Assembly: GCA_964019425.1 (NCBI GenBank)
Contig: OZ025801.1
Span: forward strand, 806,001 to 870,000
From: Flectonema sp. DT1601
Taxonomy: Eukaryota > Euglenozoa > Diplonemea > Diplonemida > Diplonemidae
Direction: 5' to 3'
Length of the DNA stretch: 64,000 nt
Under the pieces are notes generated by a model. It was not told the origin of the DNA. It saw only the letters and a program-made list of their open reading frames with translations, and did not search any database. Positions 45,795 to 54,790 of the stretch are shown here, piece after piece. Numbering within the stretch: position 1 is the first letter of the stretch; the number at the start of each line of letters is the position of its first letter. The translations under genes and the position numbers were made by a program.

Positions 45795-46229
45795 ATGGAA
45801 GATGAAGATGTTAAAAAGTTACGTGCGCTATTTCTTCGTGGGCTGTCTGGTTTTGGAGGGATTCCTTTACGAAGGGGACCCACTGTACCAAAAGCACCAA
45901 CACTGTCACAAGGAAGAAGAAAGAAATGTGCATCTCCCTCTGGAACAGGCTGGAATGATAGCCCGATAGTATCTAATAATAATAAGATTCCTCTCCCTCT
46001 GGCGCACACTCATACAGGTCAGGGTACATCAAACGTTAAGAGTCGTCTTCCCATGTTAACAAAGCTTCACATGAGACAAACCTTAGGAGGTGGTGATCGT
46101 GGGTTGCGTTGCATGTGTACTACACAAGACTTATTAAATTATCACACTCGTATTAGTGATTTGAAATATCAATCTGCGAGGAGTAGGAGAGGAAATAGAT
46201 TAGTACCAATTCCTTTAAAGAAGGATTGA
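45795..46229 (+). CDS. Small basic protein, unknown
   Basis: This 144-residue frame starts 15 nt after a T7-AG acceptor and ends at TGA. It is basic and glycine-rich (RGLSGFGGIPLRRGP; GGGDRGLRCMC), with a conserved-looking C-terminal segment TTQDLLNYHTRISDLKYQ. No domain is recognised. It stands alone between two well-supported genes, in the same orientation and with normal spacing, which supports it as a real gene. Confidence 0.6.
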   Translation: MEDEDVKKLRALFLRGLSGFGGIPLRRGPTVPKAPTLSQGRRKKCASPSGTGWNDSPIVSNNNKIPLPLAHTHTGQGTSNVKSRLPMLTKLHMRQTLGGGDRGLRCMCTTQDLLNYHTRISDLKYQSARSRRGNRLVPIPLKKD

Positions 46230-46421
46230 TAGTTAATAGTTAATTTTTTTTTGTTTGTTTGTTTTGTAAGTTGAAATTAGGTAATTCTGGTTTTGTGTTT
46301 GTACTTTCTTACTTTTACAAGTTGAGAACTGCGGAAGATAATTTTTATTTATCGTAACTTATGTAAGTTTTGGAAGTAACGAATTCTCTCAATCAGACTC
46401 CTCCTCCTTTATTCACAAATA

Positions 46422-47240
46422 ATGACTACTTACGACTATAAGACACTTGAGGTCGTTCGTGACGGTGGTGTTCTCCATGTCAAGATGAACAGACCAAAGA
46501 AACTAAACGCAATGAACAAGACGTCATGGTCAGACATGAGAGAGTGTTTCCAAAAAATTAATAACGATGTTGATTGCAGAGCTGTTGTGATTAGTGGTAA
46601 TGGAAGAGCGTTCACAGCTGGATTAGATCTGATGGATACTAGTTTAGCCCAGAAGGGGAGTGATGTATCAAGGAAAGCATGGAGACTACGGGAATTAGTT
46701 TTGTCAATGCAAGACTCGTTCACTGCGATGGAACGTTGCAAGCAACCTGTCATAGCCGCCGTTCACAATGCCTGTATTGGTGCTGGTATTGACTTAATCA
46801 CAGCCTGTGACATTAGATATGGTTCTGAGGACTGCTTCTTTTCAATTAAGGAAGTCGACATTGGTCTCGCTGCTGATGTTGGAACTCTTCAACGCCTTCC
46901 AAAAGTAATTTCCAACATGGGGCATATTAAGGAACTGGCATACACTGCTCGTCGATTCCACTCTGCTGAAGCCTCATCTATGGGACTGTTAACAGCTGTT
47001 TGTAAGGATAAGGAAGCAACTATTGCGCATGCTTTAGCAATGGCTCAAGAGATCGCAAGCAAGTCACCAATTGCTGTAATGGGAACAAAGTTCGGTTTAA
47101 ACTACGCTGTGGACCACACAGTTGAAGATGGTCTTCGTCAAATCGCTGGCTGGAATGCTGCCATGTTGCAATCACCAGACGTGGTAGCAGCAGCTAAGGC
47201 TCACATGACTAAGACAAAACCAACATTCTCAAAGTTATAA
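46422..47240 (+). CDS. ECH1: Delta(3,5)-delta(2,4)-dienoyl-CoA isomerase, peroxisomal
   Basis: A 272-residue crotonase-fold enzyme that isomerises 3,5-dienoyl-CoA to 2,4-dienoyl-CoA during oxidation of unsaturated fatty acids. Blocks typical of ECH1 are AFTAGLDLMD (residues 63-72), the oxyanion loop HNACIGAGIDLI, and KEVDIGLAADVGTLQRLPK. The three acidic residues matching the rat catalytic set fall at D124, E144 and D152. The protein ends in SKL, a textbook peroxisomal targeting signal (PTS1). There is no N-terminal presequence, unlike dual-targeted mammalian ECH1. CTCTCAATCAG ends at 46396, 25 nt before the ATG. Confidence 0.96.
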   Translation: MTTYDYKTLEVVRDGGVLHVKMNRPKKLNAMNKTSWSDMRECFQKINNDVDCRAVVISGNGRAFTAGLDLMDTSLAQKGSDVSRKAWRLRELVLSMQDSFTAMERCKQPVIAAVHNACIGAGIDLITACDIRYGSEDCFFSIKEVDIGLAADVGTLQRLPKVISNMGHIKELAYTARRFHSAEASSMGLLTAVCKDKEATIAHALAMAQEIASKSPIAVMGTKFGLNYAVDHTVEDGLRQIAGWNAAMLQSPDVVAAAKAHMTKTKPTFSKL

Positions 47241-47637
47241 AAATTAGATTCAGCAGATCCATAATCTTGTAAGCCGTTTAAAGGCAACGTTCGTTATTTA
47301 CAAAGGTTTAAATGTTTCATACTCTGATGTGCCTTTTCCATTAAATATATTTTGTACAGTCGTAGGAAAACACGACTTTTCGAAAACCCCGCTCCAGTGC
47401 GATAACGTTGCCGGGGGTACCTCTTAATCTTTACTACCTGAATAATCCATACTTTTCTTTTTTCTCTTTTTTTTTTTTTTTTTTTTTCCTCCCCCTCCTT
47501 CGTAGCCAACAGCCACCTTGCGACATACCAACGCAAGGAGGACATTTGTTCGCTGCAATGCTTCAGTAGAGACTTGAATGGTTTTGTTTTATAAAATATT
47601 TATTTTAATTCTTTAATTCATAGCATATTATTCAAAA
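47241..47637. other. Intergenic
   Basis: No gene seen. It contains a T-run near 47467-47486 and the acceptor TTCTTTAATTCATAG ending at 47623, 14 nt before the next ATG. Confidence 0.4.
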
Positions 47638-48623
47638 ATGGGTGCGCAACAATCTGGAGGAAACCAACCAGTTGGTACCAACTGGAAGGCGATTCAAAAA
47701 GACAGAAAGCAGGTATGCCGTACTTTTGTTTTTGACAATACTTTACAAAGGTCGTTCAAACACAAAAAACAAACAACACAACACAGTTCGGAGACATTGA
47801 TCTTCCTGAAATCCCTTTAAACAAGTTGAAAGAAGTAACTTCAGAAATTGATATGACTGTCAAGGATTCGGTATACATCAAACACTACAAAACTGAGTAC
47901 AGAGAAGCTCTAAAGAGAAAGAGAGCCAAGAAACAGGAACCCAAACCATTGAGATTATACGATAAGTGTCTTCACCCTGCTGATGACAGAGCCGGAAAAG
48001 GTTTTTTTTTTTTTTTTTAATTTTTTTGCATTTACCAAGTATTGTAAGAACAAAAAAAAGTGTTTGGCAGCACACGTAAACATCCTAAAGCTTTATCAGT
48101 TTAAGTCGGTTCACGGGGGGGTTTCGTGACACAAACAAGGTTTTAGAGATCCTACTAAACACAACTCACCACAAACAACACAGACGAAGACCGTAAGGGA
48201 CTCATTAAAAAGTTGGTTGAGGATATCACACCTGTCGTAAAGGAGGATGTAGTTGATGGATTCAAAGAAGATGGTGTTCAGGGAGATGAGAAACAATTAG
48301 GAAAAGAAGCAGACAAAGTTATCTTTAAGCTAATCCACGAAAGAGTTCATGACGTCGTTCAGGAGATCGCAACAGCAATCTACAAGAAATACCTTCAGGG
48401 TAACGACTACGATGTTTCCGACGCGGAAGACGATGAAGAAGAGCTTGCCAAGAAGGAAGCCGACCGCGCTGAAAGAAAGAAGGAAGCTGCCGCAAAACGT
48501 CAATACGAAGCCGATGTCTGGTTGGCCGAGGAAGCTGGAGAGGAACCTCCACCACCACCAGCCAACGTTCAGGACGACGAGGAATCCGATGAGGAAGAAG
48601 AGGAGGAGGAGGAAGAGGAATAG
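47638..48623 (+). CDS. Acidic-tailed helical protein, unknown
   Basis: Exons 47638-47712, 47787-48000 and 48184-48623 give 242 residues. Intron 1 is phase 0 (GTATGC, ACACAACACAG). Intron 2 is phase 1 with the unusual donor GTTTTT and acceptor AAACAACACAG; the join gives GKDEDRKGLIKK, which reads naturally. The middle is helical with alternating charge (KLIHERVHDVVQEIATAIYKKY). The tail is PPPPP followed by a long Asp/Glu run. I do not know the family. Small helical proteins with acidic tails occur in axonemes and in nuclear complexes, so no role is assigned. Confidence 0.72.
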
Positions 48624-49462
48624 ATGCAGCCTTTGCTTTTATAAAAAAACCGGTTCCAAAAGAAAGTGTGATTCCCCTTCTTTCCGCAACTTCGAGCGTT
48701 TGGCTTACCTTGTCATTATATTGAGGGGAAGAACGGGAAAAGAAAAACCAAAAAAAAAAAAAAAAAAAGTATATAAGAGAAGAAAAACAAAATACAGAAA
48801 AAAGAAAAACTACTCTTTCTTTAGTGAGAGACGTTTTGTGCTTCATTTTTATTACATACCCTCTTCTCGAGAAAAAAAAAAAAAAAAAAAGAAGGAAAAA
48901 AAGAAGGAAACAAAAAAAAAGCATGAAAATGAAAAAAACAACAGCAAATAAAAAGACATTCCCCTCACCACCACTGCTAGTTCGCAGTTCGGTCACATGC
49001 GGAGTCTTCACTGAAGGAGGAGGAACCATATCTTATTGGTTTTTTTTTTAGCAGCAAAACGCGTTTTTTTAAACGGTCAACGCGTCGCCCGCCCCCCCTC
49101 ACACGACTGAAACACTGATTCACTGTTTTCACAATACAAACTTTTATTTCACCCCCCTCCAGATTATTTCGTAATTGAATAACTCGAAAACCTAAATAGT
49201 TACTTCAAAAGTCTAAGTTAAGCATCGCTATCACACCTAGTCACTGTATCTAAAACTAATGTTAAATTATCGTTATGTTGTTTGGATTTTTCGTACAAAA
49301 TCGAACAGTTAACCCTTCAGTCTATTAGGTGAATATACTAAACAAGTTATTCCAGCGAGTAGGAGTCTGATGCCGTGATCGATGTTGAACGACAGCTGTC
49401 TTCTGTTTTTAGTAATTTTATTCCATTCGTTAGTTTCATTTCTTATCAGATCTCAAATACTC
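48624..49462. other. Long intergenic stretch
   Basis: About 840 nt with A-runs (48750-48768, 48872-48890) and a C-rich island (49086-49100). No gene is supported. The leader of the next gene ends in CATTTCTTATCAG at 49449. Confidence 0.45.
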
Positions 49463-49930
49463 ATGTCTGGTGCTCCCACTACACGTTATCGGAGTGACGG
49501 CTTTGGAAGAGATGCCTACATAAATGAGCAAATTAGAAAACCAACAAAAATATCTAACTTAGCCCAGCGTAGGGATACGCTACCTGATAATGTGTTTCGA
49601 TACCTTAAAGAACAGGTATGTGTATATTTTATGTGGGAAGTGTGGTTTTTGTTGTCCTCAAAATTAAAACCAACACAACAGGTCCACCGCGAAGAGTACT
49701 CCGACTACGTCAGAGATTTGCAAACCTTGGGAAGTAAAGTCAGAAGAACAGCTGGTAAAAGAATGATTCCCAGAGAAAGAGAATTAATGCAAGAAGAAGC
49801 TCGTATGCAATCCCTTGAGACGAAGTATTTCAGACAACAAAAATTACAACTCCTGTACCAACAAGAACAAGCTCAATGGGATGCCGAATTAAATGAAAAA
49901 GGTTTAACAATCGCAAGAAACAGAGAGTAG
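49463..49930 (+). CDS. Small putative axonemal protein, CFAP141-like
   Basis: Exons 49463-49615 and 49682-49930 give 133 residues. The intron is 66 nt, has no stop and keeps frame, so it could be read through; GTATGT and AACACAACAG support it as a real intron. ATG 49463 lies 13 nt after the AG at 49449, while the earlier in-frame ATG at 49382 lies upstream of that site. The C-terminus, LQLLYQQEQAQWDAELNEKG, resembles the end of vertebrate CFAP141/C1orf189, a microtubule inner protein of cilia, as I remember it. The flagellated lifestyle fits, but homology by eye in so short a protein is weak. Confidence 0.62.
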   Translation: MSGAPTTRYRSDGFGRDAYINEQIRKPTKISNLAQRRDTLPDNVFRYLKEQVCVYFMWEVWFLLSSKLKPTQQVHREEYSDYVRDLQTLGSKVRRTAGKRMIPRERELMQEEARMQSLETKYFRQQKLQLLYQQEQAQWDAELNEKGLTIARNRE

Positions 49931-50403
49931 TGCAACCTATCTCTGAATGAGGAAACTAATACTCCAATGATCGGCTAATTTGGACGCAAAGATGATCCTG
50001 AGAGAGGATCGAACCTGAGCTGGATGGGACACCTGTTAAGAACGAATTTACACTAACCCCTTTCATCGGGTGACAATACATGTCGCCCCTCCCCATTGTG
50101 TTTAATGAATGTGTAGTGTTCTTTATTCCAACACTGTAGTCATTCTTACTGCAAATTGCTTACGCCATGCACCATTAAGTAGCTGGCAGAGAATGAAATA
50201 ACAAGCCTAGTTAATTTAACCTATACTTGACTTGCGTGTTTGTAAGTAATTCCTTAACCCTGTTGTATTTTGTTCCTTCCAAACATTGTCAGGCGCACTG
50301 TTTATATATCCTCGGCAGTGTTGACTTTTAAAAAAAAAAAAAAATTCATTTTGTACTTTTACCCTTTGTAAGATTGACTGTTACAAAAAAAAAAAAAAAA
50401 AAA
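49931..50403. other. Intergenic
   Basis: No gene is supported. A 5-bp hairpin GATCC-TGAGAGA-GGATC near 49993-50010 was tested as part of a tRNA and rejected. A T-rich stretch ends in CTTTGTAAG at 50372 before the next gene. Confidence 0.35.
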
Positions 50404-52374
50404 ATGAATGAAATTATCATATCGGCAGACGAATGGAAAGAGAAATGCAGTCTGATTGAACCTTTGAGAAAACCAAAATTTCCAAACTGTGAACAACTAT
50501 TTCAAAGATACCACACTGTTGCAGGACAACAACTGAATTGTCCACCTGTTTGGGTTTGTTTAGTTGAGTGCATTGGAACTGTTTTAAATGTTAAATCTCA
50601 TAGTCATCCTTTATGGGAACAAAATCAATGCATAGGACCACAGTCAAAATACTACCCAACAATGTTATTATTTGTGGTGCATAATTACACTGCATTGAGA
50701 CGGTTGGAACAGGTGTCTTTAATAAGTGATACTGATATGGCTGAGGTTACTCGGATCTTATCGAGCCCTGTATTGAAATATAGTAACCTACCTTGTGATA
50801 GCAGTAATGAAGTTTTATTATCGGAAGCCGCAGTTAGAGAGTTGTGTGGTGACGAAGCGGGATTGTTGTGTAATTTTATTGAGAATATCGTATTTCAATG
50901 TGAAGAAGCGAATAATCTCATTAAAATGATCAGATTTAAATTTACTCTTCGCTGTGAACAAAGTGAACTACTAATTCTAAGACAAGCATACGACTACCTA
51001 AATAAAAAATCTACAATAACAGACGGCCTTCACCTCCAACTTCTACCCTTAATGAATAAACAAGAGGCTGCTAGGTACAGCCTATTTGATGTTCATTTCA
51101 CTGATGTTCGAGACTTTGTTAACATAGATATAAACCAAGACACGTCACCAAGACCGGCAAACAGCATGCATGAAGCTCACTTGATCGTAATAGCAATTAT
51201 AAAAATTGTTGTGTTGTTAGTATCTGGAAATGAATTTTGTGGAGATGAGGAAAGTTCAAACGGAGGATGCCACGTTGATAATGATCTCAACTGTGTGATA
51301 TCAAAAGAAAAAGAAATACCTCCCCACTACCGAATAATCCCATCGCGTTATCATGCTGTCATTAATTCAGATCAGAGTAATAGTGAACCTGGTCAGTCAA
51401 CTTTCAATTATGAAGAACCAAAAAAAAGTGTGAAACAAACTCTAAAAGAAATCCTACGTAAAGCGACATGCATTGAGAATATTACTCCTGCTGAGGCTTG
51501 CGATGCGGTTTTCACTGAAAGTGGAGTCATTCGTGATTACGTGAAAGAGTTCATACCCACATATGAAAATCTCAACAGCGTTATAGAAATAGTAAAAAAC
51601 TTCATATCCTCATCTGATTCACATATAAAATCAAAATTACCTGAGTGGAGGCAACGTAATTGGGAATCAGTGCTTTGCACAGATTCGATAAAGGGAATTG
51701 CAATAAACGAAAATAATTCCAATCTCAAAGAACTATATAAAATTATCATGTGGGTAACTGACACGATAAACACTTGGCCGGTCATACTTAAATTAAAACA
51801 GTCGCTTGATGACTTCGATATCGCAAATCAAAAAGTCGTTATTCAAAAGCAATCATTCGTAAAATATCGAAATATTCGTTTTAAGGCACAGTGTAATGTA
51901 GAAAACCAGACTGGAATTAATAATAAAAAACGTGAAGCAATTCAAGTAACTGGAACTGAAAATTCTTTACAAATCATTGTAAGAAATAAAGATGGTGATG
52001 ATCTTGTAAAAATAAATTCACCACCTGCGATGTCACTGAGTGCGGCATATCAACGGCAGGCGTTGATTGGAAAATCTCATTTGAGAGGGCGGACTGATTC
52101 TGATGAATTTGAGAATGCGATAAGTTGGTCGGCTTCTTTAACATCTTCGATTTTAACGGATGACACTATTCTAAAACTCTTCAATACTCTCGAAGTTGAT
52201 GATTCTGATTTAACAAGTTTTAGTGAAGTGAAATCCATCATCGAATCATTCAACTATTTAGGTCCAGAATCTAGTTGTATTACTGATAAGGAATGGAAGC
52301 GAATGGTAGGAAAGAAAGATAAAATCGACATTCACGACTTCAAAACACTTTTATTGAACTTATCAAAACAGTAA
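50404..52374 (+). CDS. Unknown 656-residue protein
   Basis: A single-exon protein from ATG 50404, directly after a 20-nt A-run; no earlier ATG is in frame. It is globular, with few low-complexity stretches and no signal peptide. One hydrophobic segment (LIVIAIIKIVVLLV, near residue 262) might be a buried helix or a TM span. The last 90 residues contain helix-loop-helix pairs (ILTDDTILKLFNTLEVDDSD; KIDIHDFKTLLLNL) that look like degenerate EF-hands. The family is not recognised and no function is inferred. Confidence 0.72.
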   Translation: MNEIIISADEWKEKCSLIEPLRKPKFPNCEQLFQRYHTVAGQQLNCPPVWVCLVECIGTVLNVKSHSHPLWEQNQCIGPQSKYYPTMLLFVVHNYTALRRLEQVSLISDTDMAEVTRILSSPVLKYSNLPCDSSNEVLLSEAAVRELCGDEAGLLCNFIENIVFQCEEANNLIKMIRFKFTLRCEQSELLILRQAYDYLNKKSTITDGLHLQLLPLMNKQEAARYSLFDVHFTDVRDFVNIDINQDTSPRPANSMHEAHLIVIAIIKIVVLLVSGNEFCGDEESSNGGCHVDNDLNCVISKEKEIPPHYRIIPSRYHAVINSDQSNSEPGQSTFNYEEPKKSVKQTLKEILRKATCIENITPAEACDAVFTESGVIRDYVKEFIPTYENLNSVIEIVKNFISSSDSHIKSKLPEWRQRNWESVLCTDSIKGIAINENNSNLKELYKIIMWVTDTINTWPVILKLKQSLDDFDIANQKVVIQKQSFVKYRNIRFKAQCNVENQTGINNKKREAIQVTGTENSLQIIVRNKDGDDLVKINSPPAMSLSAAYQRQALIGKSHLRGRTDSDEFENAISWSASLTSSILTDDTILKLFNTLEVDDSDLTSFSEVKSIIESFNYLGPESSCITDKEWKRMVGKKDKIDIHDFKTLLLNLSKQ

Positions 52375-52572
52375 TACCAACCTGACACCTTCGCCAGATG
52401 CTTTTTTACCTTCTAACTGCTATGTACTTAGTGGATATACACTTCTGATTGGGAGACGTGTTTTACAACTGTCTTTCAATTAGTTTTATACACCGCCATT
52501 GAACAGTTTTGTCTGTTGAATATTATTTATTATTAATTTGTTTTTTTTTAAGAAATTTTTCTTCAAAAGAAC

Positions 52573-53289
52573 ATGGAGGCATTCCTCTCAAAACAAATTG
52601 ATATCAACAAAAACAAAATAACGGAATTGCAAGATAATAAAAAATCAGCGACAGTCAGTGAAGTTGGTTTTCTTATTGAGGGACGTTATCAGAACGAGAG
52701 AGAGTATTTATTGAGGAAGGCTGCAATTATAAAAAAGGAAAACGATGACGATCAGCAAACCGTCTTTCAATTACAGAACACTCTATCGACGATTTCTGAT
52801 GAAAATGAAATACTAAAGCGTGAATTAGTATTAAAAGCACCAGCAGAACAATCATTATTATCATTTCAAAATGAAGTATCAGAACGACATAATCAGCGAT
52901 TGTCCTTACAGACAGCGGCAAAACATAAATTACAATTACTTAAATTAAAATTAACCGAATACGAGAATGAACTGAAGTTAGTAAACGCAAAAATTTCTGA
53001 ACTCAGTTCTAAGCAGCAGAATCTTCTTCTTTGTAGAGATGAGGAGTCAAAAATATTTTATTCAAATGATGCCAAAGGTGTTCAGTCTTACTTTAATCCG
53101 ATTGTCTCATCACTTTTCTCTCTCTCTGTCAGTCACGAGACACATTCTAAAGATCTCATTGAGTCTTCTCATGTATCTTCAGATATTTTGGAAGCAAAAT
53201 TACGAGAATTTAAAATTAAGGAAATAGAAACACTCAACCACATCAAATGCTTGATTGAGAATATAAAAACATCCGATTTTACGAAATGA
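52573..53289 (+). CDS. Coiled-coil protein, unknown
   Basis: 238 residues, almost entirely heptad-like helix from residue 1 to about 155 and again at the C-terminus (LEAKLREFKIKEIETLNHIK). The start lies 20 nt after a T-run ending in TTTTTTTTTAAG at 52552. Rod-like proteins of this size are common in flagella and basal bodies. No specific family can be named. It is spaced normally between two + strand genes. Confidence 0.7.
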   Translation: MEAFLSKQIDINKNKITELQDNKKSATVSEVGFLIEGRYQNEREYLLRKAAIIKKENDDDQQTVFQLQNTLSTISDENEILKRELVLKAPAEQSLLSFQNEVSERHNQRLSLQTAAKHKLQLLKLKLTEYENELKLVNAKISELSSKQQNLLLCRDEESKIFYSNDAKGVQSYFNPIVSSLFSLSVSHETHSKDLIESSHVSSDILEAKLREFKIKEIETLNHIKCLIENIKTSDFTK

Positions 53290-53418
53290 AAAAAAAAAAA
53301 GAAAATAATGATAATAAAAAAACATAACAATTTACACACAAACTGTATTTTCTTTAATAATTGTCAATCAATCAAAACGTGTGTGTCAAGTCTATTCACT
53401 TTCACAGTATTATAAAAA

Positions 53419-54360
53419 ATGAATTGCTCACCATGTTCTGTAGAGGTGCTGTCAGATGATATTCTCAGCGTCGTGTTCTCATATTTGAATCATCACCACA
53501 TCGTAGAAGGAGTGTCAACTTGCAGTAGGAGGTTTAATAAAATAACAAAGACTGAAATGATGTGGCAATTAGTATCTCAAAATACTATAAAGAAATACTG
53601 TGAAGGTCGAGGTCACGTCTTTGAGGAAACGACTACTCTTCCGGAGATCACAGCAGTTTTTGAAATAGAAGACTGCAACAGACCGAGGAAGAGACGTTCT
53701 TCAGGTGTAGCAGCGATGATCGAATCAGACAAAACTGATAATAATAATATCGATTTTAAAGATATTTATGAAAACGTTTCTCGACTTGGTTTTAAATACG
53801 GTTGGAAACAATCATTTGAACGCTATGTGAGAAGTCTTCCCTTTTCTCTAACAAGTGATACGTTACTTGTGACAGACAACGGAACAACAACGACAAACGT
53901 TTCGTCTGACAGGGGAATCGGAACAGCAGTTTCTGCTTGCAGCTATGTCGGTAATTCATTTATTGAATTCAAAGTGTTGAAATATAACAAAACCAGAACA
54001 GCAACTCTAGCAGTCGGTGTGTCCTCATCAAGAAAAACTCGATCTGATACCCTCGTAGGGTTCTGTTCCAATAGCGTGTCTTGTATAAATACAGGTCATC
54101 CTTGTAGTACTGGTGGTGGTATCACTCGACTACCAATTATCAATGAGGATGATGTTATTAGTCTTTTGTTGTCAACTCACAACAGTACAACTTCTTTTCA
54201 ATTTTTTATAAATTCACAACCAGCTGGTGATGTTTTATCAGTCAACAGTATAGGACCGTGGTACCCAACTATATCACTAACTAAACAGGGACAGTCGATA
54301 GCTATAATCCCAAGGCATAGCATTCCAAAATGGGCCACGTCTCATGTCGGGAATACATAA
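53419..54360 (+). CDS. F-box protein with SPRY-like domain
   Basis: 313 residues. The N-terminus fits an F-box (residues about 8-50): VLSDDILSVVFSYLNHHHIVEGVSTCSRRFNKI, with the usual Leu, hydrophobic and Cys-Arg/Lys positions. Residues about 130-310 are beta-rich and end in GPWYPTISLTKQGQSIAI, matching the last strands of SPRY/B30.2 domains. Human FBXO45 has this architecture. It would act as a substrate receptor of an SCF-type ubiquitin ligase, recognising a target through SPRY. The F-box match is by pattern only. The start is 11 nt after CACTTTCACAG at 53407. Confidence 0.72.
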   Translation: MNCSPCSVEVLSDDILSVVFSYLNHHHIVEGVSTCSRRFNKITKTEMMWQLVSQNTIKKYCEGRGHVFEETTTLPEITAVFEIEDCNRPRKRRSSGVAAMIESDKTDNNNIDFKDIYENVSRLGFKYGWKQSFERYVRSLPFSLTSDTLLVTDNGTTTTNVSSDRGIGTAVSACSYVGNSFIEFKVLKYNKTRTATLAVGVSSSRKTRSDTLVGFCSNSVSCINTGHPCSTGGGITRLPIINEDDVISLLLSTHNSTTSFQFFINSQPAGDVLSVNSIGPWYPTISLTKQGQSIAIIPRHSIPKWATSHVGNT

Positions 54361-54790
54361 AACAGTTATCAACCAAAGATTTCTTGTTTGGTTTCGTTCT
54401 TTGTATCTGTTGCGAACACATAAAAATTTCTGCTTACGCATAAATATGTTGGTTCCTTTATTGTATCTTTTTGTTTTGTACCTTTTCCTGTTTTGTAAGT
54501 TAAAACTTAATTCTGTTTTTTTCTTTTTTTTCTTCTTGTCCCTGCAGTAGTAAACTGCAGCAGTTTCTTTAAATGTATACAAACCCAGGTGTTTGTTTTA
54601 TGTTGTATTGTATCAGATTACTAATGTTTTTATACCGAATGATATAGTAAAAGTGTGTGATCGAAAATTCCTTATTTTCACACAACCAGGTCACACCACT
54701 ATTAATAAAATGGACAACACAATACGAAGTATTGTTTTTTCTTTTTTAAAAAAAAACACTAATCTCATTCAACTCAACAGTGTCAATAAA

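Noticed and set aside
48325-49029. Long - strand ORF of 234 residues
   Set aside because: It is the antisense of the acidic-tailed gene and A-runs; its C-terminal half is a shadow and the rest is poly-Phe from A-tracts.
49985-50070. Possible tRNA on the - strand (GGTTCGATCC-like T-loop)
   Set aside because: The T-stem does not pair and no acceptor or D-arm can be formed.
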